From Acanthaster planci (taxonomy: Eukaryota > Echinodermata > Asteroidea > Valvatida > Acanthasteridae), in contig NW_019091428.1 of NCBI RefSeq assembly GCF_001949145.1, positions 596,622 through 660,621 of the forward strand: 64,000 bases of DNA. The letters run 5' to 3'. Under the pieces are notes generated by a model. That model was given only the letters and a program-made list of their open reading frames with translations. It ran no database searches and was not told the origin of the DNA. The translations under genes and the position numbers were made by a program. Positions 13,305 to 25,691 of this stretch are shown here, in pieces. Each line of letters opens with the position of its first letter. Position 1 is the stretch's first letter.

Positions 13305-16300
13305 TTAATGTGGCTTTTGGGCCTCCTGATCTTTCTTGAGTTTGGCCAAAGCCGTCAGCCTGGTGTCGCGCCACTGCCGGATCTCTTGGAGTTTGTCCAG
13401 TGGGTAGTGGGCATCAGTGTCCCTCACAATGGCATCGTAGGCCGGACCAGTGAATTGCGGAAGCGGTCCAAATGTTGACGTTACGCGATGTATGGTGGAG
13501 CCGTAACGCTCCAGATAGCTGGCAGTACCTTGGAAGAATTCAAATTTTGAAAGAGGACTCTTAGTTCAATACAGATCTCAAAAAATGAGAGTTGAGGCAT
13601 CACTAAAGAAAACTGTTCAGTCTTTCTATTTGAAGTTTGGCAAGTTGACTAGAGGGGAATTGGAACCTGCAGTATTTGGGAAACGATAGAGATGTGCAAC
13701 CAACTTCTGGCTATCAAGCCCTCTATTATCAGCTTTCGCTGTTCGTCTGTGTTCCAGGGGTGCCAATTGGAAGCCACTGAATCATGTTTGAAAGGGGTGA
13801 ACCTGGTTAGCATCTCTCTGTGGCCTGTCCAACAAATACAATTTTAGGTCTCGAGAAGAAACAAGTATTCATTAACTATACCTTCAGCATTGAGATGAAT
13901 GACTTCAAATGGTCCACAGAAAGCGTAGCGCATTCCCAATCCCGCAGTGAAAACTTTGTCCACATCTTCGACCGACATTACTCCATCCTGAGGTAAAAAT
14001 TAGCAGGAAAAGAACAAGCCAATGTTAAGAAGGGACTGAGTCATATAAATTTGAAAATCAGACGACGTCTGGAAGATTCAAAGCGGTTGACCAAGATATT
14101 CATGAAAGTCTTCTGCTGTTTGAAATCATTATAAGGCCAGTCACAAGTCCTTTCACAATTTCAGGGTCACAAGTCCCTTAACAAGATCAGTTGCGAGTAT
14201 CTTCATGTGGCCAATTTAATACAAGTCCCTCCGTAAGGCTAGCTATGAGTCCCTTCGTAAGACCAGTCACAAGTCCCTTCGTAAGACTAGTTGCGAGTCC
14301 CTTCACGAGACCAGTCACAAATCTCTGCATTACAAGCAACAGGGTGAACAAAGACAAAGAGTCGCTTTTGTCACGGTTTCCTTGAATAGCTTTTGACTTG
14401 AATGGATGGCTTGCGTTGAACTTCTGATCAAACTGTAAGGCCATGTGGAGACTTGTGGTCAACTTGACTCTAACAGAGTCTTGGAATATGCTGACTGCAA
14501 CAAGCACTCCTTACCGCAACCAGCCTCCAGGCTTCATTGACGATGGCGTACTGCATTCGATTCAGTGCAAAGCCGTCAATCTCTTTTTTCACCGTCACTG
14601 GTACTTGGCCCACTTCCTCCAGCAAGGCCCGGGTGCGCGAGACGATGGCCTGCTCTGTCCAAGGACTAGGGACAATCTCAACAAGAGGGCAGTAGTAAGG
14701 TGGATTGACCTATTAGAAAAAAGTTCAGAAGATCCCAAAGTGACAAGTGCAAGGACATGATGGCTTGGCTCATCACTTGACAAATCATGCATTGACCACA
14801 AGATGTTAGCTTGCAGCAGGGCCAGCATGAGGGAGACTATGGACTACTCTGTCCAGGAATTAGGGACGATCTAAACAAAAGGGCAGTAGAAGGGAGAGTT
14901 AGTCTACAGAGAAAAAATTAGGAATACCTTTAAAGGCCTGGGAAACAACACTCAAGTACTAAGAGGCCACTCAAACTCGGGTGTAAAAATTAATGGCTAA
15001 AAGGTTGATGTGATGGAGCTTTAGTGCACATTAAAATACATGACAGCTACAGAGATGGCAGGGTTTCTCCTGGGGTACTGAAAATGTGTGAGATAGCAAA
15101 ACAAATTTTGCCAAACTTCTAGCGCTCAAAACAAAAGTGAGAATTTTTGAAAGGCCTCACATGAATTCTACATAGTTTAATGGTACACTTACTCCAACTT
15201 ACCCTTCTAAAATAAATGGATCTTGTATTCTGTGTCCATTTTTACCATTCTGAACGATTTAAAACTAATCTACTTCAAAATATCTAAGTTGCTTTTCTTT
15301 TTTTCCTTCCATCTTTGTCTACATGTATTTTTACTGTGAGGTGGTAAATTCAACAGAAAAGCCTGAGGTGGTCACTAAAATTGGTGAGGTGGGCCGCCTC
15401 ATGGTGGCATAGGCAGGGGAAACCCCGACAGATAGTCCTGTCCTGTCGTTAGGCTACAGAAATGGCTCCACAATTTTTCCGTCACACTGTGGCATAAATC
15501 GAAATTTGAGCAGCATGCCTTTCTCAACAGCTGGCTTTCCCCTTTCCCAAATGCCCCCCAAATGCTGCAATAGCATGGAGACTGTGACAGTACCTTGTAG
15601 GAACAACATGAGGTTTAGATACTCATAAGACTGGTGCAGAAATGGTAACTTTTGTCACATGCAATGACATACTCTGTATTTAAATGGTCCAGCGTGTCAC
15701 GCTGGGCCACATTCAAATCTTAGCAAGTGTTCAAAAATACAAATGCTATCCTTTTGGACCAATAAAAAAACCTTATCTTTATCTCTTTGGCACTTATCCT
15801 TTATGTTTTCCATCTCTTTTTTTCTGAGCAAGAACTCTCAAAAAGCTACTAAACCCCTAAAACTGTGGGCAGAGGTGCGGGGTGGGGGAACGGTTGGAGA
15901 GAATCATCCCTCGCGTTTTTGCCGACAGCCACAAGCAGAGAGAGAGATGTCTCGTACAGACTTCAATGCATATTTTGCAAAGGTGCATTGTGTGACCTTC
16001 TACAAGCTTACCGGATGGGCCACAATGCACTGGCCGCGCCGACTGAGATGCGCAAAGATTTTGGACGGCACGATGCAGGAGACGGAACTGCAGAGGACGG
16101 TCTCGTCACTAGCATGCTGCTCCACCTCGCTGAAGACTTTCTTCTTCAACTCCTCATTCTCAGGCACACATTCCTGTCGAGGCACGGAAAAAAAAAATCA
16201 TGGGTTGGGGGGATCGTCCCATCCGATGCGATGGCCCAGCTGCAGCATCTGTCTCAGTCATAGATGAAATGGTCCGAACGATGGTGCTGCACTTGGGCCG

Positions 16301-18655
16301 GCCCATGTTGTGAAGCGTGTGAGCGTGTGCAAGAGCATGTGCTGTCTCATTCCATCTGTACTGGCCACACTTGTTGGCAGAAAGTAGTGTTTGTTTGTGT
16401 CAAAGATGAAATGTCCAATTGGCATGAGTCTGAAGAATAATCTTTGCTGGAAGCGGCAAAACCTGGAAAAAGTGGCAATATATTCACCAGATTTTTGCCG
16501 ACTATAGTTGGGCTAGCCGAAATGCAAAACTACCGTTTTGACTGTCCCAATTGTATTTGGGACTGATGTGTACATGTAGTTTGGGGCTTAATATAAACAA
16601 CTTTACAATCTTTTTATTGGGTATGCTTCATGATCGATTGTTTTTGTGCAAGTTGAGGAAAAGAAAAAGTCTTGTCCCAAATGCAAGACTGTTAGCAAAA
16701 TTCTGAAAGCTTTGCCAAATGCGTACATGTATGTTGGATGGCAATGTCTGTTGGCAGCCGTGGGCAAGGAGGGTTTTCGCATCCACCCCTTCACTCAACC
16801 TGCTATAACTTGATTAACCATCCAAAGCTGCCCAATCTGTGGCCAGGAGTACTGGGATGTTGGCAAACAGCTCAAAGCTGTGACCAGCTTCATGCAGTTT
16901 TGTTAGAATTACGAACTTGCACATGTAGGGAACCTGTGACAGCCTCCTTCAGGTCACTGGTCACGCTGATCAGCGCCTTCTGTTGTTCGGGGGTCAGCGT
17001 ACCCCTCAGCAGACCCGATTTCTGGAGCTCGGCGAGCTGATTGGAAATGTCTACCATGGCACCAGTCAGCTGAGGAATAAACACAATTTAACCTTTGACC
17101 TCTGACACCGCTACTCACAGTTAATGAAGTAGTTTGTTATTTCAATAGTGCATGCCCAAAAGAAGTGAGTCCTAGGTCCCATGAGAACAGCACTATGCTT
17201 GCATGAGGTCTGCCCTTACAGCACACCCACTTGCACAAGCAAATGCTTTAGGCTTGAAGGCCTTGCCTTTCTGAAATCACAAATTGACTACTTGGAATGT
17301 TGCTGTGGAGTCAATTTAAGTAATTTCTAAAGCTCTGTTTCAAGTCCTTTCAAAAGATCAGTCCCGAGCAACAGAGTGAACAATGACAAACAAATCCTTT
17401 TTTTTTTTTACATTTCGTGAGTAGTTTTGACTTGACTTTGAGACTAGATGACTTGACAAGGCCTGATAGGAACTTGTCACGGGCTTGACTACAAGCTATG
17501 ACATATTATAAAAGGAATGTATCAAATAATTAGGATTTGTTTTAGAATGAAACTACATGTAAGCCGAAAGGTAGGGGTGGAGTGAAGGGAACTCACCTGT
17601 GACTCTTTGACGTCAAATATTGTGACGCGGTATCCGGCGCTGACAAATATCATGGCCCAACTTCGTCCAATCAGGCCACTTCAATAGGATCAGGAAAAAT
17701 AGAAAAGCTTGACAGAATGGAAAAGAGGCATCCTACACAATGTAGCCAAGAGGTCACGGACCCAAGTTCCGCTCCAAAGTCTGTGAAGTTTATCCTAAAA
17801 CTCACACCCACAGGGTCTTACAGAGCATTAGATCACGTATATGTATGTAAGTGCTTTGCCACGCTGAAAAATCGAAATTCTGTATTGCAGTGTTAATTCC
17901 TGTCAACCTGAACCCCCTAGGGCGCGTATTAACTTATGTTAAAATTGGGGGATTGAGGACTGTTGCAGTTCAGGAGACAATCCTCTGAATGATAGACCGA
18001 TTGAGCCTGCTAGAGTCATGTGACCTACATGTACATATAGAGCAAAGCAACAGTGTGTTTAACTGATTATTTACCAAAAATAGGGATGATGGTCCCAGTA
18101 CAGTACCCAAGCTACTATATGCCACGTACTATAGGCCCTACTGACAGGTGGCTTAATGCACAATTTGCTGTGGGAGAATGCCATGTTTGTTGATGTCTGG
18201 TGTAAACCCACTGCAGGTAACGTGACTCAGCGGATGCAATCGGTCTACTGCTGTAAGGATTCTTGGAGTTGAGGTCTGGAAATTGATTTGTGGCTCTGAT
18301 CTTACGAAAGGTTCTTCAGTGAGGGCTTAATGAAGTTACTGTCAAGGACAAGGTTGCCTGGTCAATTCCTCACCCATCCTGAGGATAACAAATGTTCAAT
18401 GCAGAGAGAACTGTTGGACTATCGAATAGTTTTAAATGTCATTATTAAAACACCGAGAAGTTTTAAAGGGGGCACCTGATAATTTTAGGGGGATTGAGGA
18501 AAGGCAATTCATCGGAACCAAGGAGGAATAGTTTTTACAAGTGTTCACATGATTATGGTGGTACATGTAATTAAGATGCAGAAATTGTTCCATTCAACTT
18601 TTACACACCTTCCAATAATTCCAATCTTTCCTCTTCCTTGCTGAGTAGATGACAT
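13305..18655 (-). CDS. CRYL1: Lambda-crystallin homolog / L-gulonate 3-dehydrogenase, copy A (intact, 7 exons)
   Basis: By family, this is a cytosolic NAD-dependent dehydrogenase that oxidises L-gulonate to 3-dehydro-L-gulonate in the glucuronate-xylulose pathway (3-hydroxyacyl-CoA dehydrogenase superfamily). Exons on the minus strand: 18609-18655, 17597-17678, 16917-17069, 16012-16173, 14515-14709, 13882-13987, 13305-13528. Each intron has GT and AG ends, phases agree, and the joined coding length is 969 nt (322 aa), close to vertebrate CRYL1 (about 319). The ATG at 18655 is followed by the dinucleotide-binding motif GSGLIG (residues about 15-20). Catalytic positions expected from the family are present: Ser126 in SSVSC, His147 in CIVAHP, Glu159 in PLVEIVP, Asn198 in ALNRMQY. 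The C-terminal domain ends in KPH followed by TAA. The exon 3 donor is weak (CAA|GTTCGT) but sits where copies B and C also splice. SSVSC differs from SSTSC in copy C. Family assignment is by recognition, not by a search. Confidence 0.93.
14131..14335. repeat. Degenerate ~24-bp minisatellite inside CRYL1-A intron 5
   Basis: About eight diverged tandem copies of a 24-bp unit, consensus near AGTCCCTTCGTAAGACCAGT plus CACA, lie just below exon 5 of copy A. Copies differ by substitutions and small indels. The matching 64-codon open frame on the plus strand is a by-product of the period being a multiple of three. A related short piece occurs near 17335-17400 in intron 2, so the repeat is also dispersed locally. 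Confidence 0.7.
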
Positions 18656-18939
18656 TGTTGTTAACTGTAAAGATGCTGTTCTGAGCTGAAGATTCATAAA
18701 CTAAGACAGACATGAAATATCAGCCGATTAGATAGGCCTAAAATGATCAGATTTTCAATCTGGCCAATGCCATTACCGCCGACCATGCCCAAATGTGAAA
18801 GAGGCAATTTGTAGAGTCCTACTATGACACACATGAGCTACACTCTGAGCCCAGTAATTCCTAACAGTAACACTGTGTTAGATTACATAACATACTCGTA
18901 CAATATACATGTGATGATGTCACACGTTTTTCCTTCTTC

Positions 18940-19735
18940 ATCTTAGGTTTGCTTATTGTTCACGGTCATACAATGGAATGCCAGTGAGCTTTTGTGATGG
19001 AAATGAGATCTTTTACGGATTATTTTGTCAGTCCATGATCTTATGTAATCAAATATGTATATGCAGTAGTCTTTTTCAAGCAGTGAAAATTCGTTTATTT
19101 CCTCTCTTCCTGCAAAACAAATCAATATATTCTTGCAACCGGGGTTTTCTCACGAATGTGAAACACATGCATGTAATTATGAAACCAGTGTTTAACTAAA
19201 GGTCATCCTGATGGTCATTAACTAAGGTTTTCAATCCAGATTTATGAACTTAAAAATCTGGTTTGCTATGATGTTCTTCTTTCACAGCTATTTATAGCAT
19301 AATCAGTTTATGATATGTCAAGGATCAATACTGGCTTCTATGATGATGTTGCACAAAATGGTTCACTTAAAAACTCTTCTTCTTTTGGCTTTATCATGTT
19401 TTACTAAAGTCCACTGCAAATATACATATGGGGTACATGTATATCTTCAGGAAAATCCCAATAAGGAATATTGTCAAAGGCAACACGTGATGCGGCATCT
19501 CCATGTATGGGATGTGACTGTGAGACTACGGCACGCACAAGTACCGAACACTGGCTACGGCTCTCCACCGCTGCCTCTTTTGATCAAAATTCGAAGCCGT
19601 AGTCGCAGGAGACAGGACCGGATTATGGCTACCCCTGTTATGCAACGCCCCATACAATCCCATGATGTACATGTAACCTAGCCTAGCTAAATAAATTGAT
19701 ACACAGGCAGTGCTGGGTGAGCATACGTAACCAGG
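18940..19735. repeat. Duplicated upstream segment of ZNF unit 1
   Basis: This block aligns collinearly with 31340-32440 upstream of ZNF3. Shared stretches include TTTGCTTATTGTTCA near the left end, GGAATGCCAGTGAG against GGAACGCCAGTGAG, CATCCTGATGGTC, and GATACAC-CAGTGCTGGGT at the right end. The two copies have diverged by substitutions and indels. It marks the left part of the tandemly duplicated ZNF unit. Whether it holds regulatory sequence cannot be told from the sequence alone. Confidence 0.8.
19310..19681 (+). CDS. Doubtful small ORF with signal-peptide-like start (123 aa)
   Basis: The frame opens with ATG and has a hydrophobic run (LLLLALSC at residues about 23-30) ending in VHC, like a signal peptide. 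The duplicated segment at 31762-32148 keeps an open frame of 128 codons from the homologous ATG, with a similar hydrophobic run also ending in VHC. Between the two copies the reading frames drift apart after VHC and rejoin near RHLHV/RRLHV, which argues against coding constraint. No family is recognised and no splice sites are obvious. It may be a chance ORF or part of a long noncoding upstream exon. Confidence 0.2.
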   Translation: MICQGSILASMMMLHKMVHLKTLLLLALSCFTKVHCKYTYGVHVYLQENPNKEYCQRQHVMRHLHVWDVTVRLRHAQVPNTGYGSPPLPLLIKIRSRSRRRQDRIMATPVMQRPIQSHDVHVT

Positions 19736-20339
19736 TCGAGTTTCGCCCTACTCTCACCTGACGCAGTTTCCTTACATTGATCCTGTTCCTTTCAGCTTTC
19801 AAGTTTCATGTACTTTTGCAGACCATTACTTTGTGCTGTCAGCTGTGAGCATAAACAATTCTGACTAGCGCCCTCTTGCGGCCTTATACTTTTGGTTCTC
19901 ACACTGGTCGCGCCCCGGATTTTACGCGCGGAATTAGAATAAAAAATATGTTGCTTCCTCGCTTTTGTTCTTTTTGCATACCGCACATTGTTTGGGGCAT
20001 TTTAAGAGTTTTGTTGTTGAGCAAAAATGCGCGAGTTGTTAATTTCGATCCAATGTCGGCCAGAGTTAGCATCTTATTTCTTGCCAGCCTCTGCTGATAA
20101 CCTTACGTTTCTGGCAGCCTGCAGCTTACGGGGAGGCATGAGCAAGTCGTCCAAATGGTGAGTTGCAGTTTTAAAATACACATACCTGCAGTACACTTTG
20201 ATTGGTAAACTACTTTCAGTATGCAGATTGTTGATTAATATTTTCCTGAATATCTTTTTTTTTATTGCGCCAGGAGCGTCACTTTTTGGCGGATACCGGC
20301 GCATTATAAGTGTTCTCTATTATAATTTTTATTAAATAA

Positions 20340-20700
20340 ATATTTAATCCGTTGCAGGTATACTTTTTACATGCGCACTTTTTAGACGTGTCCAGCTGGG
20401 GCCTCTGTGTGGACGTTTTGCCCAGTGGACTCTCGCTGGAAAGCACCCAACACTGTAGTCCCCCGTGGCGTAATGAATTTCATACAATTGCCCAGATATT
20501 CAGGGAACAGTCGCCGGAACGCGAGCACTTAGTTTGGTTGGTTCCCGTCCCCTAAGTACAGTCTGCAGACCCCAGTAAATGTACAGTTATGGGGAGCAGT
20601 CGTTGCACCGCTCTACAGAACAATGGCGACTTACAGCTCCGACTCTGCAGGTTTACGAGAGGATCGTTTCCCACGAGAAGTGTCTGTTTTCTTCCCAAAC
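20340..20700 (+). promoter_or_regulatory. Promoter-proximal region and first exon of ZNF1
   Basis: This segment recurs upstream of ZNF2 (25270-25618). It shares AATCCGT, GACGTGT.CAGCTGG, a core like GAACAGTCGCCGGAACGCGAG, and TTTGGTTGGTTCCCG (TTTGATTGGTTCCCG at ZNF2, an inverted CCAAT box). It ends in a splice donor, CCAAAC|GTGAGT at 20701. The ATG at 20623 opens 26 codons (start MATYSS, end FFPN) that join the large finger exon at 21587 in phase 0. ZNF3 has the same Met-Ala start and an FPN end before its donor, so this is probably the ancestral first coding exon. The transcription start itself is not visible. Confidence 0.6.
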
Positions 20701-22789
20701 GTGAGTGACTGACCAAACCACGAAGATTTGAATTTACTTCAATTCCCACTGAATAAGTAATTTTATGTAGGCCTATATGTATAAACAGTGTAATACTGAG
20801 TATCATTAGCCCAGTTGACGTCGTCTACATTGTACACGTACATTGGTCATTGCATTGCGAGTAACGTCGTTAACCTATTTCAATAGGCCTAAACGTCTAG
20901 GGGTCCTCCTGCCGTAGCGAAATTTTTCAACCTTTTTTCTCACATCCCGAAATCCCTAAATGCTGTGTTAAAATTACTAATACGCCCACGGACGACGTAT
21001 TTTGCAGGAAGTTTAGTGCAACTCCATGCTTAATTCCATCGAAGGTTGTGATTTCAATACCTTTTAATCTATTGTGTGGCAATGCCTGACCTCAGGAAGG
21101 AGTACGGCTAGGTTGGCAGGTCTGCTGTCAGCGTGTCGGGCATGGCTACCCAGTGCAACGGTACCTCAGGCATTTCCTTTCAAACAGTGAAACAGTCCCG
21201 TGGAATGGCCTCTGTTCCGATGGGCACTCACAAGGTTCAAAAGGAACCCTGGAATGGCCAAATGGAACCGTCTTGTTACCGCTTTTGAGATGCTCCCTAA
21301 TGTAGATATAATCAACCCAGACTAACACATAATAGCGATTGATGAGAAAGGGATAAGTGATACAGAAGCGAACAATAGAAAACCCAAAGGGGGAGGGGGA
21401 GTTGCTTGCTACTGTTTATCATAAAATTTATCCTTTAGAACAGAGGAGCCTCTTTTGTTCTGATTGCCATGTGGGGCACAGCTAATGCTCATCGGTCTTG
21501 ACTTCATAACTCTGTTTTGAGGGCATTGCATTGCCTTTAGATGGTTAGCAGGTGTTTTATAGACCACAGTATTTGTGTTCTTGCAGTTGGATGACGTCCC
21601 TTGGGAGAGATCATCTTTTACCACCATGAGTCTGATCAATGAAAGCACCAATGACCATCATCTGCAGGCTCCGCAGTCACAAGCGTTGGTCATTTGCAGC
21701 ACAGATTTCTCAAAGAAGGGTAATATTCAAAACCAAAGGAGAGACCGAAACAAAGAGAAACGATTTCCTTGTGACATTTGTGGTAAAGCCTTCTCACAGA
21801 GATTCATCCTGGTACGACATCGCAGGATCCACACTGGTGAAAAGCCCTTTAAGTGTGAGATTTGTGACAAAGCCTTCTCAGATAAAAGTAACCTTCGTCA
21901 ACATGCGTGGGTCCATACCAATGAGAAAACAGTTACATGTACTTGCGACATTTGTGACAAAAGCTTCTCAGATGAAAGTAGTTTAGTTCAACATATGAGA
22001 GTCCACACCAACGAGAAAACACTTACTTGTGGCGTTTGTGACAAAGGTTTCTCAGATGAAAGTAGCCTGCTTCAACATGCGAGGGTCCACACCAATGAGA
22101 AAGCATTTACTTGTGTTGTGTGTGACAAAGGCTTCTCAACAAGAGCTAACCAATTAAAACATACGAGGATGTACCATACAAATGACATGCGGTTTTTTTG
22201 TGAAGTGTGTGGCAAAGGCTTCCCACAAAATTGGGGGCTCCATGCTCACATGATGGTCCACTCCAAAAAGAAACCATTTACCTGTGAGGTCTGTGGGAAA
22301 GGTTTCTCACATAACTCTTATCTACAAGCTCATTTGAGATTCCACACCAGAGAGAAACCCTTCCCTTGTGGTATTTGTGGCAAAGCCTTTGCAGAGAGAA
22401 GCTACCTGCGACGACACACGAGAGTCCACACTAAAGAGAAGCCATTTACTTGTGACATTTGTGGCAGGGGCTTCTCGACGACTGGAAGTCTTAAAGCACA
22501 CGTTCGAGTCCACACAAAAGAGAAACCATTTCCTTGTGATATCTGTGGCAAAGCCTTTGCTCAAGATTGTAATCTTAAAAGGCACTTGAGTGTCCATAGC
22601 AACGAAAAAAGTTTTACTTGTGACATATGTGGCAAAGGCTTCACACGGAAACATACTCTTACAATGCACAACAGGGGCCACGCCGAAGAGAAGCCATTTC
22701 CTTGTAAACTCTGTGGTAAAACTTTCACAGTGAATTCTCGTCTTACCAGACACATGAGGGTCCACATCAGCGAAAAATCATTCATTTAG
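20623..22789 (+). CDS. ZNF1: intact poly-C2H2 zinc-finger protein, 12 fingers
   Basis: Likely a nuclear, sequence-specific DNA-binding protein, by family. Exon 1 is 20623-20700; exon 2 is 21587-22789, after the acceptor TTGCAG|TTGG. The join is in phase 0 and gives 426 aa. An alternative start at 21626, in a good Kozak context (ACCACCATGA), would give 387 aa; the homologous ATG of ZNF2 at 29285 has the same context. Fingers run from about residue 86 to the C-terminus. They begin FPCDICGKAFSQRF and end FPCKLCGKTFTVNS. All 12 keep two Cys and two His; finger 3 carries two extra residues (VTCTCDIC) and finger 5 has an RMYH spacing. Linkers are mostly HTNEKT or HTKEKP rather than TGEKP. There is no KRAB, SCAN, BTB or ZAD domain. 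Target sequence and direction of regulation are unknown. Confidence 0.85.
21056..21130. repeat. Solo arm of foldback family 4
   Basis: The words GGCAATGCCTGACCTCAGG and TACGGCTAGGTT match the right arm of the inverted repeat at 56036-56195. Only one arm is present here, in the first intron of ZNF1. Confidence 0.6.
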
Positions 22790-23110
22790 GACAGTTTTGT
22801 TGCAAATGCTTCAGACCAAACAGTAATCTCGAAACTAACACTGACAACTAACAGAAATAAAGAGCCATTTACTCGTGACATTTGTGGCAAACGCTTTCTC
22901 GGAGAGAATCATCCTGGTACAATGTGAAAGGATCCACACAGGCCAAAAGTCTTAACGTGTGAAATTTATATGAATTAAATGGAGATAACTTGCTGTGACA
23001 TGTGTGGGTTTATACCAATGAAAAACCGGTTACTTGTGACACTTGTGGCAGAGGATGTTTTCACTGAGGTCCACATCAATGAGAAACCATTTCCTTGTGA
23101 TTTTGGATAA
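22790..23110 (+). pseudogene. Decayed extra fingers beyond the ZNF1 stop
   Basis: After the ZNF1 stop the sequence still reads as finger debris: a CGTGACATTTGTGGCAAACG block near 22876, a GGATCCACACAGGCCAAAAG block near 22929, and a further CACTTGTGGCAGAGG block near 23040, separated by stops and indels. ZNF2 keeps the first of these as open coding sequence (CDICGKHFGVNHPG near its C-terminus). The ancestral gene therefore probably carried more C-terminal fingers than ZNF1 does now. A second copy of the distal debris is at 27400-27665. Confidence 0.75.
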
Positions 23111-23394
23111 CGAGCTCAGGAGACGACTGTAAACCTGTACATTGTATTTCCACCATCACCTATTAAATGTATTTCATGTAATTTTTTTTACTGTCATGTG
23201 AAGTGCCGATATCACTGTTTCATTGCTTCGTAAAAATGCCGGTAAATTGTTCAACACTTCAGTCTTTGTCAGCCGTCCAAACCTAGCATGTTGCCATATG
23301 TTGTTTGAAGAATATGCGTGCGGAGATGTTTACATAAACTTTGAAAAAAAAAAATCGAATTTAACACTGTCAGTGGCTGTTTTGTCATAGTGCT
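23110..23394. repeat. Duplicated 3' flank of ZNF1, shared with 27600-28165
   Basis: The words ACGACTGTAAACCTGTACAT, CTATTAAAT, TTGTCAGCCGTCCA and GTTGCCATATGTTGTTTG recur in the same order at 27610-28165, where about 300 bp of extra sequence separates them. No gene is seen here. Confidence 0.75.
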
Positions 23395-23569
23395 ATACGG
23401 TCGTTTCATGATAGTGCGCCACTAAGAGTTTGCAACGCGTTGGCCAATCACAATGCGCGAAATTTGTCGGCGCTATACGCGTTTGGAAAGGGTCGACAAA
23501 TTTTGCGCGTTATGATTGGCCAACGGGTTGCAAACTCTTGGTGGCGCACTATTGTGAATCGCCCGTATT
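23395..23569. mobile_element. Foldback (MITE-like) family 1, copy 1
   Basis: A 175-bp palindromic element with arms of about 70 bp. The left arm reads GTGCGCCACTAAGAGTTTGC; the right arm, inverted, reads GTGCGCCACCAAGAGTTTGC. The inner parts pair through TTGGCCAATCA and GACAAATTT. There is no coding sequence. A second copy lies at 27174-27349. The structure fits a non-autonomous foldback DNA element, or a transcript able to form a long hairpin. Target-site duplications are not clear. Confidence 0.8.
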
Positions 23570-25269
23570 GCAGAAGAAACCAACAATTGTCATTTTGAAT
23601 GTTGTGGAGACAGCTTAAGTTTTACACCGAAAATGCCAGTAGCACCTTCAGGCCACAGATTCTCTCCTTCCAATATGTTCACACACGGTCACGGATGGAT
23701 AAACAATCATTCTTTCTGGACATTGAGACAAATAGGGCTGGGGATCAAGTTGCAGTTGGACATGCCAGCACGCATGGAAATCCTATTGAGTTATCCCTCC
23801 CTCCTGTTTGTAATGAACAGACCAGATGTGTTATTAATGATGTGCAATAGTGACATGGTGGCGACCTATGTGATGTATTTGTACTGCCATCTCCCTTGAA
23901 CACCTCGTGTCTGAATAAATTCAGGGTCGAGAGCCATTTTACTGGATTCTGGCTTCAATAATATTCAGTACGTGAAGGGTTCAATCATATGTACTTTCTT
24001 GGAATACTGTAATGCACTTCATATTTAATCTTTAAATTTTGGGTACAAGCGAACTTAGTCATCACCGATTCTCTCTTCTCTGTAGTCAACCGAACAATCT
24101 TGGACAGTGACTTTATGAGCAAACTACGTAGGCCAACTACACATGCTTTTTGTATAGTCCTACAACCTATACAAAATAAATAATTGTGACCATCAAGAGA
24201 TATAATAATTTATCTGACTGCATTATGAACCGAACAAGAAAAGTGTTGTATACATGTATATACCTGCGACACGGGGGCAGGGAATTGGGACATACGTGTA
24301 TTTCACTTGGTCACACAACCCAGGCTCAAATAAGCATACATATATATATACATAGATCTGAAGGATGCTTGCAACCTCTTTTGGGAACGGAATCAGTGGA
24401 GGGGGCACTCCAGCCCAAGCTCTCCAAAAAGGGGGGTGGCAAAATGCTTGTCTTTAATTATAAGTATAAAGGATGTAAATGTATTTCTCTGGGTGATCCA
24501 GTTTTGCGTCACAAACTGTGTAATTTTCAAATGAATCTTGCGGGACAAAAGCAACCATCTCAGATGGAGGTTGAAGTACCCGCCCATCAGAACCGCATAA
24601 TACGTGATTGCACTTCTGTGAATCCTTCACGTGTGAAGACTTTGGCACAAGTATTCATGTTATTGTATCTAACTATTATGACTCTGAACAATGTAATCAC
24701 CTGTTGAAAGTAACGAAAGGAATAATTTTTTTCATGAACATTAATACTGTAGAAATGAAGTTTTTCTCTTTCTGCTACTAACCATTTCATAACTGGACTC
24801 TGACTTGGCTTGGACTTGACAATTCGGACTCATCTGGACTTGGACAAAATAGGACTCAGACATGGCTCGGACCTTCATAAACTCGGCTCCAATGAACTAC
24901 ATCACTGAGTTTATTGGGAACTTCAGATGGCAGAGGCCAAATTTTCGTTGGCAGCAGCGTCTAGGTTCACAAAAGATCCCAGAGCAATGAGAAACAAATG
25001 TACTTGTTGCATCTGCTTGATGAGGAGGCGACTAAAATAATTGAACCATCATCTGCCAGATAGTGGAAGGTATTCAATTTGGACTACCTCGTCGACCATT
25101 ATGAAACCAGACAACCGGGGCGGAGGGTTTTATATTGTTAAAATATCTTTCAAGCAGGTCCTCCAAATGGAAGAGGGGTTCCGCCTCATCGCCCCCACCC
25201 CCCAAAAAAGAGCACAACAATTTTTTTCAATTATGAAAAGATGTAATCTGGCAGTTGACAGGCATCCGT
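23570..25269. other. Intergenic DNA between ZNF units 1 and 2
   Basis: No exon, finger motif or long inverted repeat could be supported. Open frames such as 24186-24707 are low-complexity and lack motifs. Short A- and T-rich tracts and ACATGTATATAC words are present. Confidence 0.5.
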
Positions 25270-25618
25270 TTTCAACTTTTGCCTGAAGTGTAAATAAATG
25301 CTTAATCCGTCGCATGTATAATTATTTGCTTTACTTATACAGACGTGTTCAGCTGGTTAACACCTAATACTGACGTCTTCTACCATTCATGAAACAGTCG
25401 TCGGTATGCGAGTACTTCGTTTGATTGGTTCCCGATCCCTACATAGTCCCCAGACGTCAGTGATGTTTGGGGCCGGTCGAGTCAATGAGCGCCGCGCGTA
25501 CTTACACGTACGAAGCATAGGACAACGCTAATGCAAGCTGCTGCTCGACACTGTAGCTTTTCACCAGGGTCGGGTCGTTTCCCCACTTCAAGGAGAAATT
25601 TCAGTTTTCTGTCTAAAC
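25270..25618 (+). promoter_or_regulatory. Duplicated promoter-proximal region and noncoding first exon of ZNF2
   Basis: This copies the ZNF1 region 20340-20700, including AAACAGTCGTCGGTATGCGAG, TTTGATTGGTTCCCG and the splice donor CTAAAC|GTAAGT at 25619. An ATG at 25531 opens a frame that reaches the donor in phase 1 and would run into a stop just after the ZNF2 acceptor. The phase-0 frame that corresponds to ZNF1 (ending EISVFCLN) has no ATG before an upstream stop. So ZNF2, if expressed, probably starts in exon 2 at 29285. Confidence 0.6.
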
Positions 25619-25691
25619 GTAAGTGAATCTACCCACGAATATCTGAATCTTTAATTCGGAAAGAGTTCCATAAACGGACGCCGCTTGACAC

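Noticed and set aside
14191-14385. 64-codon plus-strand ORF of SPFVRPVT repeats
   Set aside because: Produced by the 24-bp minisatellite inside a CRYL1-A intron.
24186-24707. 173-codon ORF between ZNF units 1 and 2
   Set aside because: Low-complexity peptide driven by ACATGTATATAC repeats; no motif.
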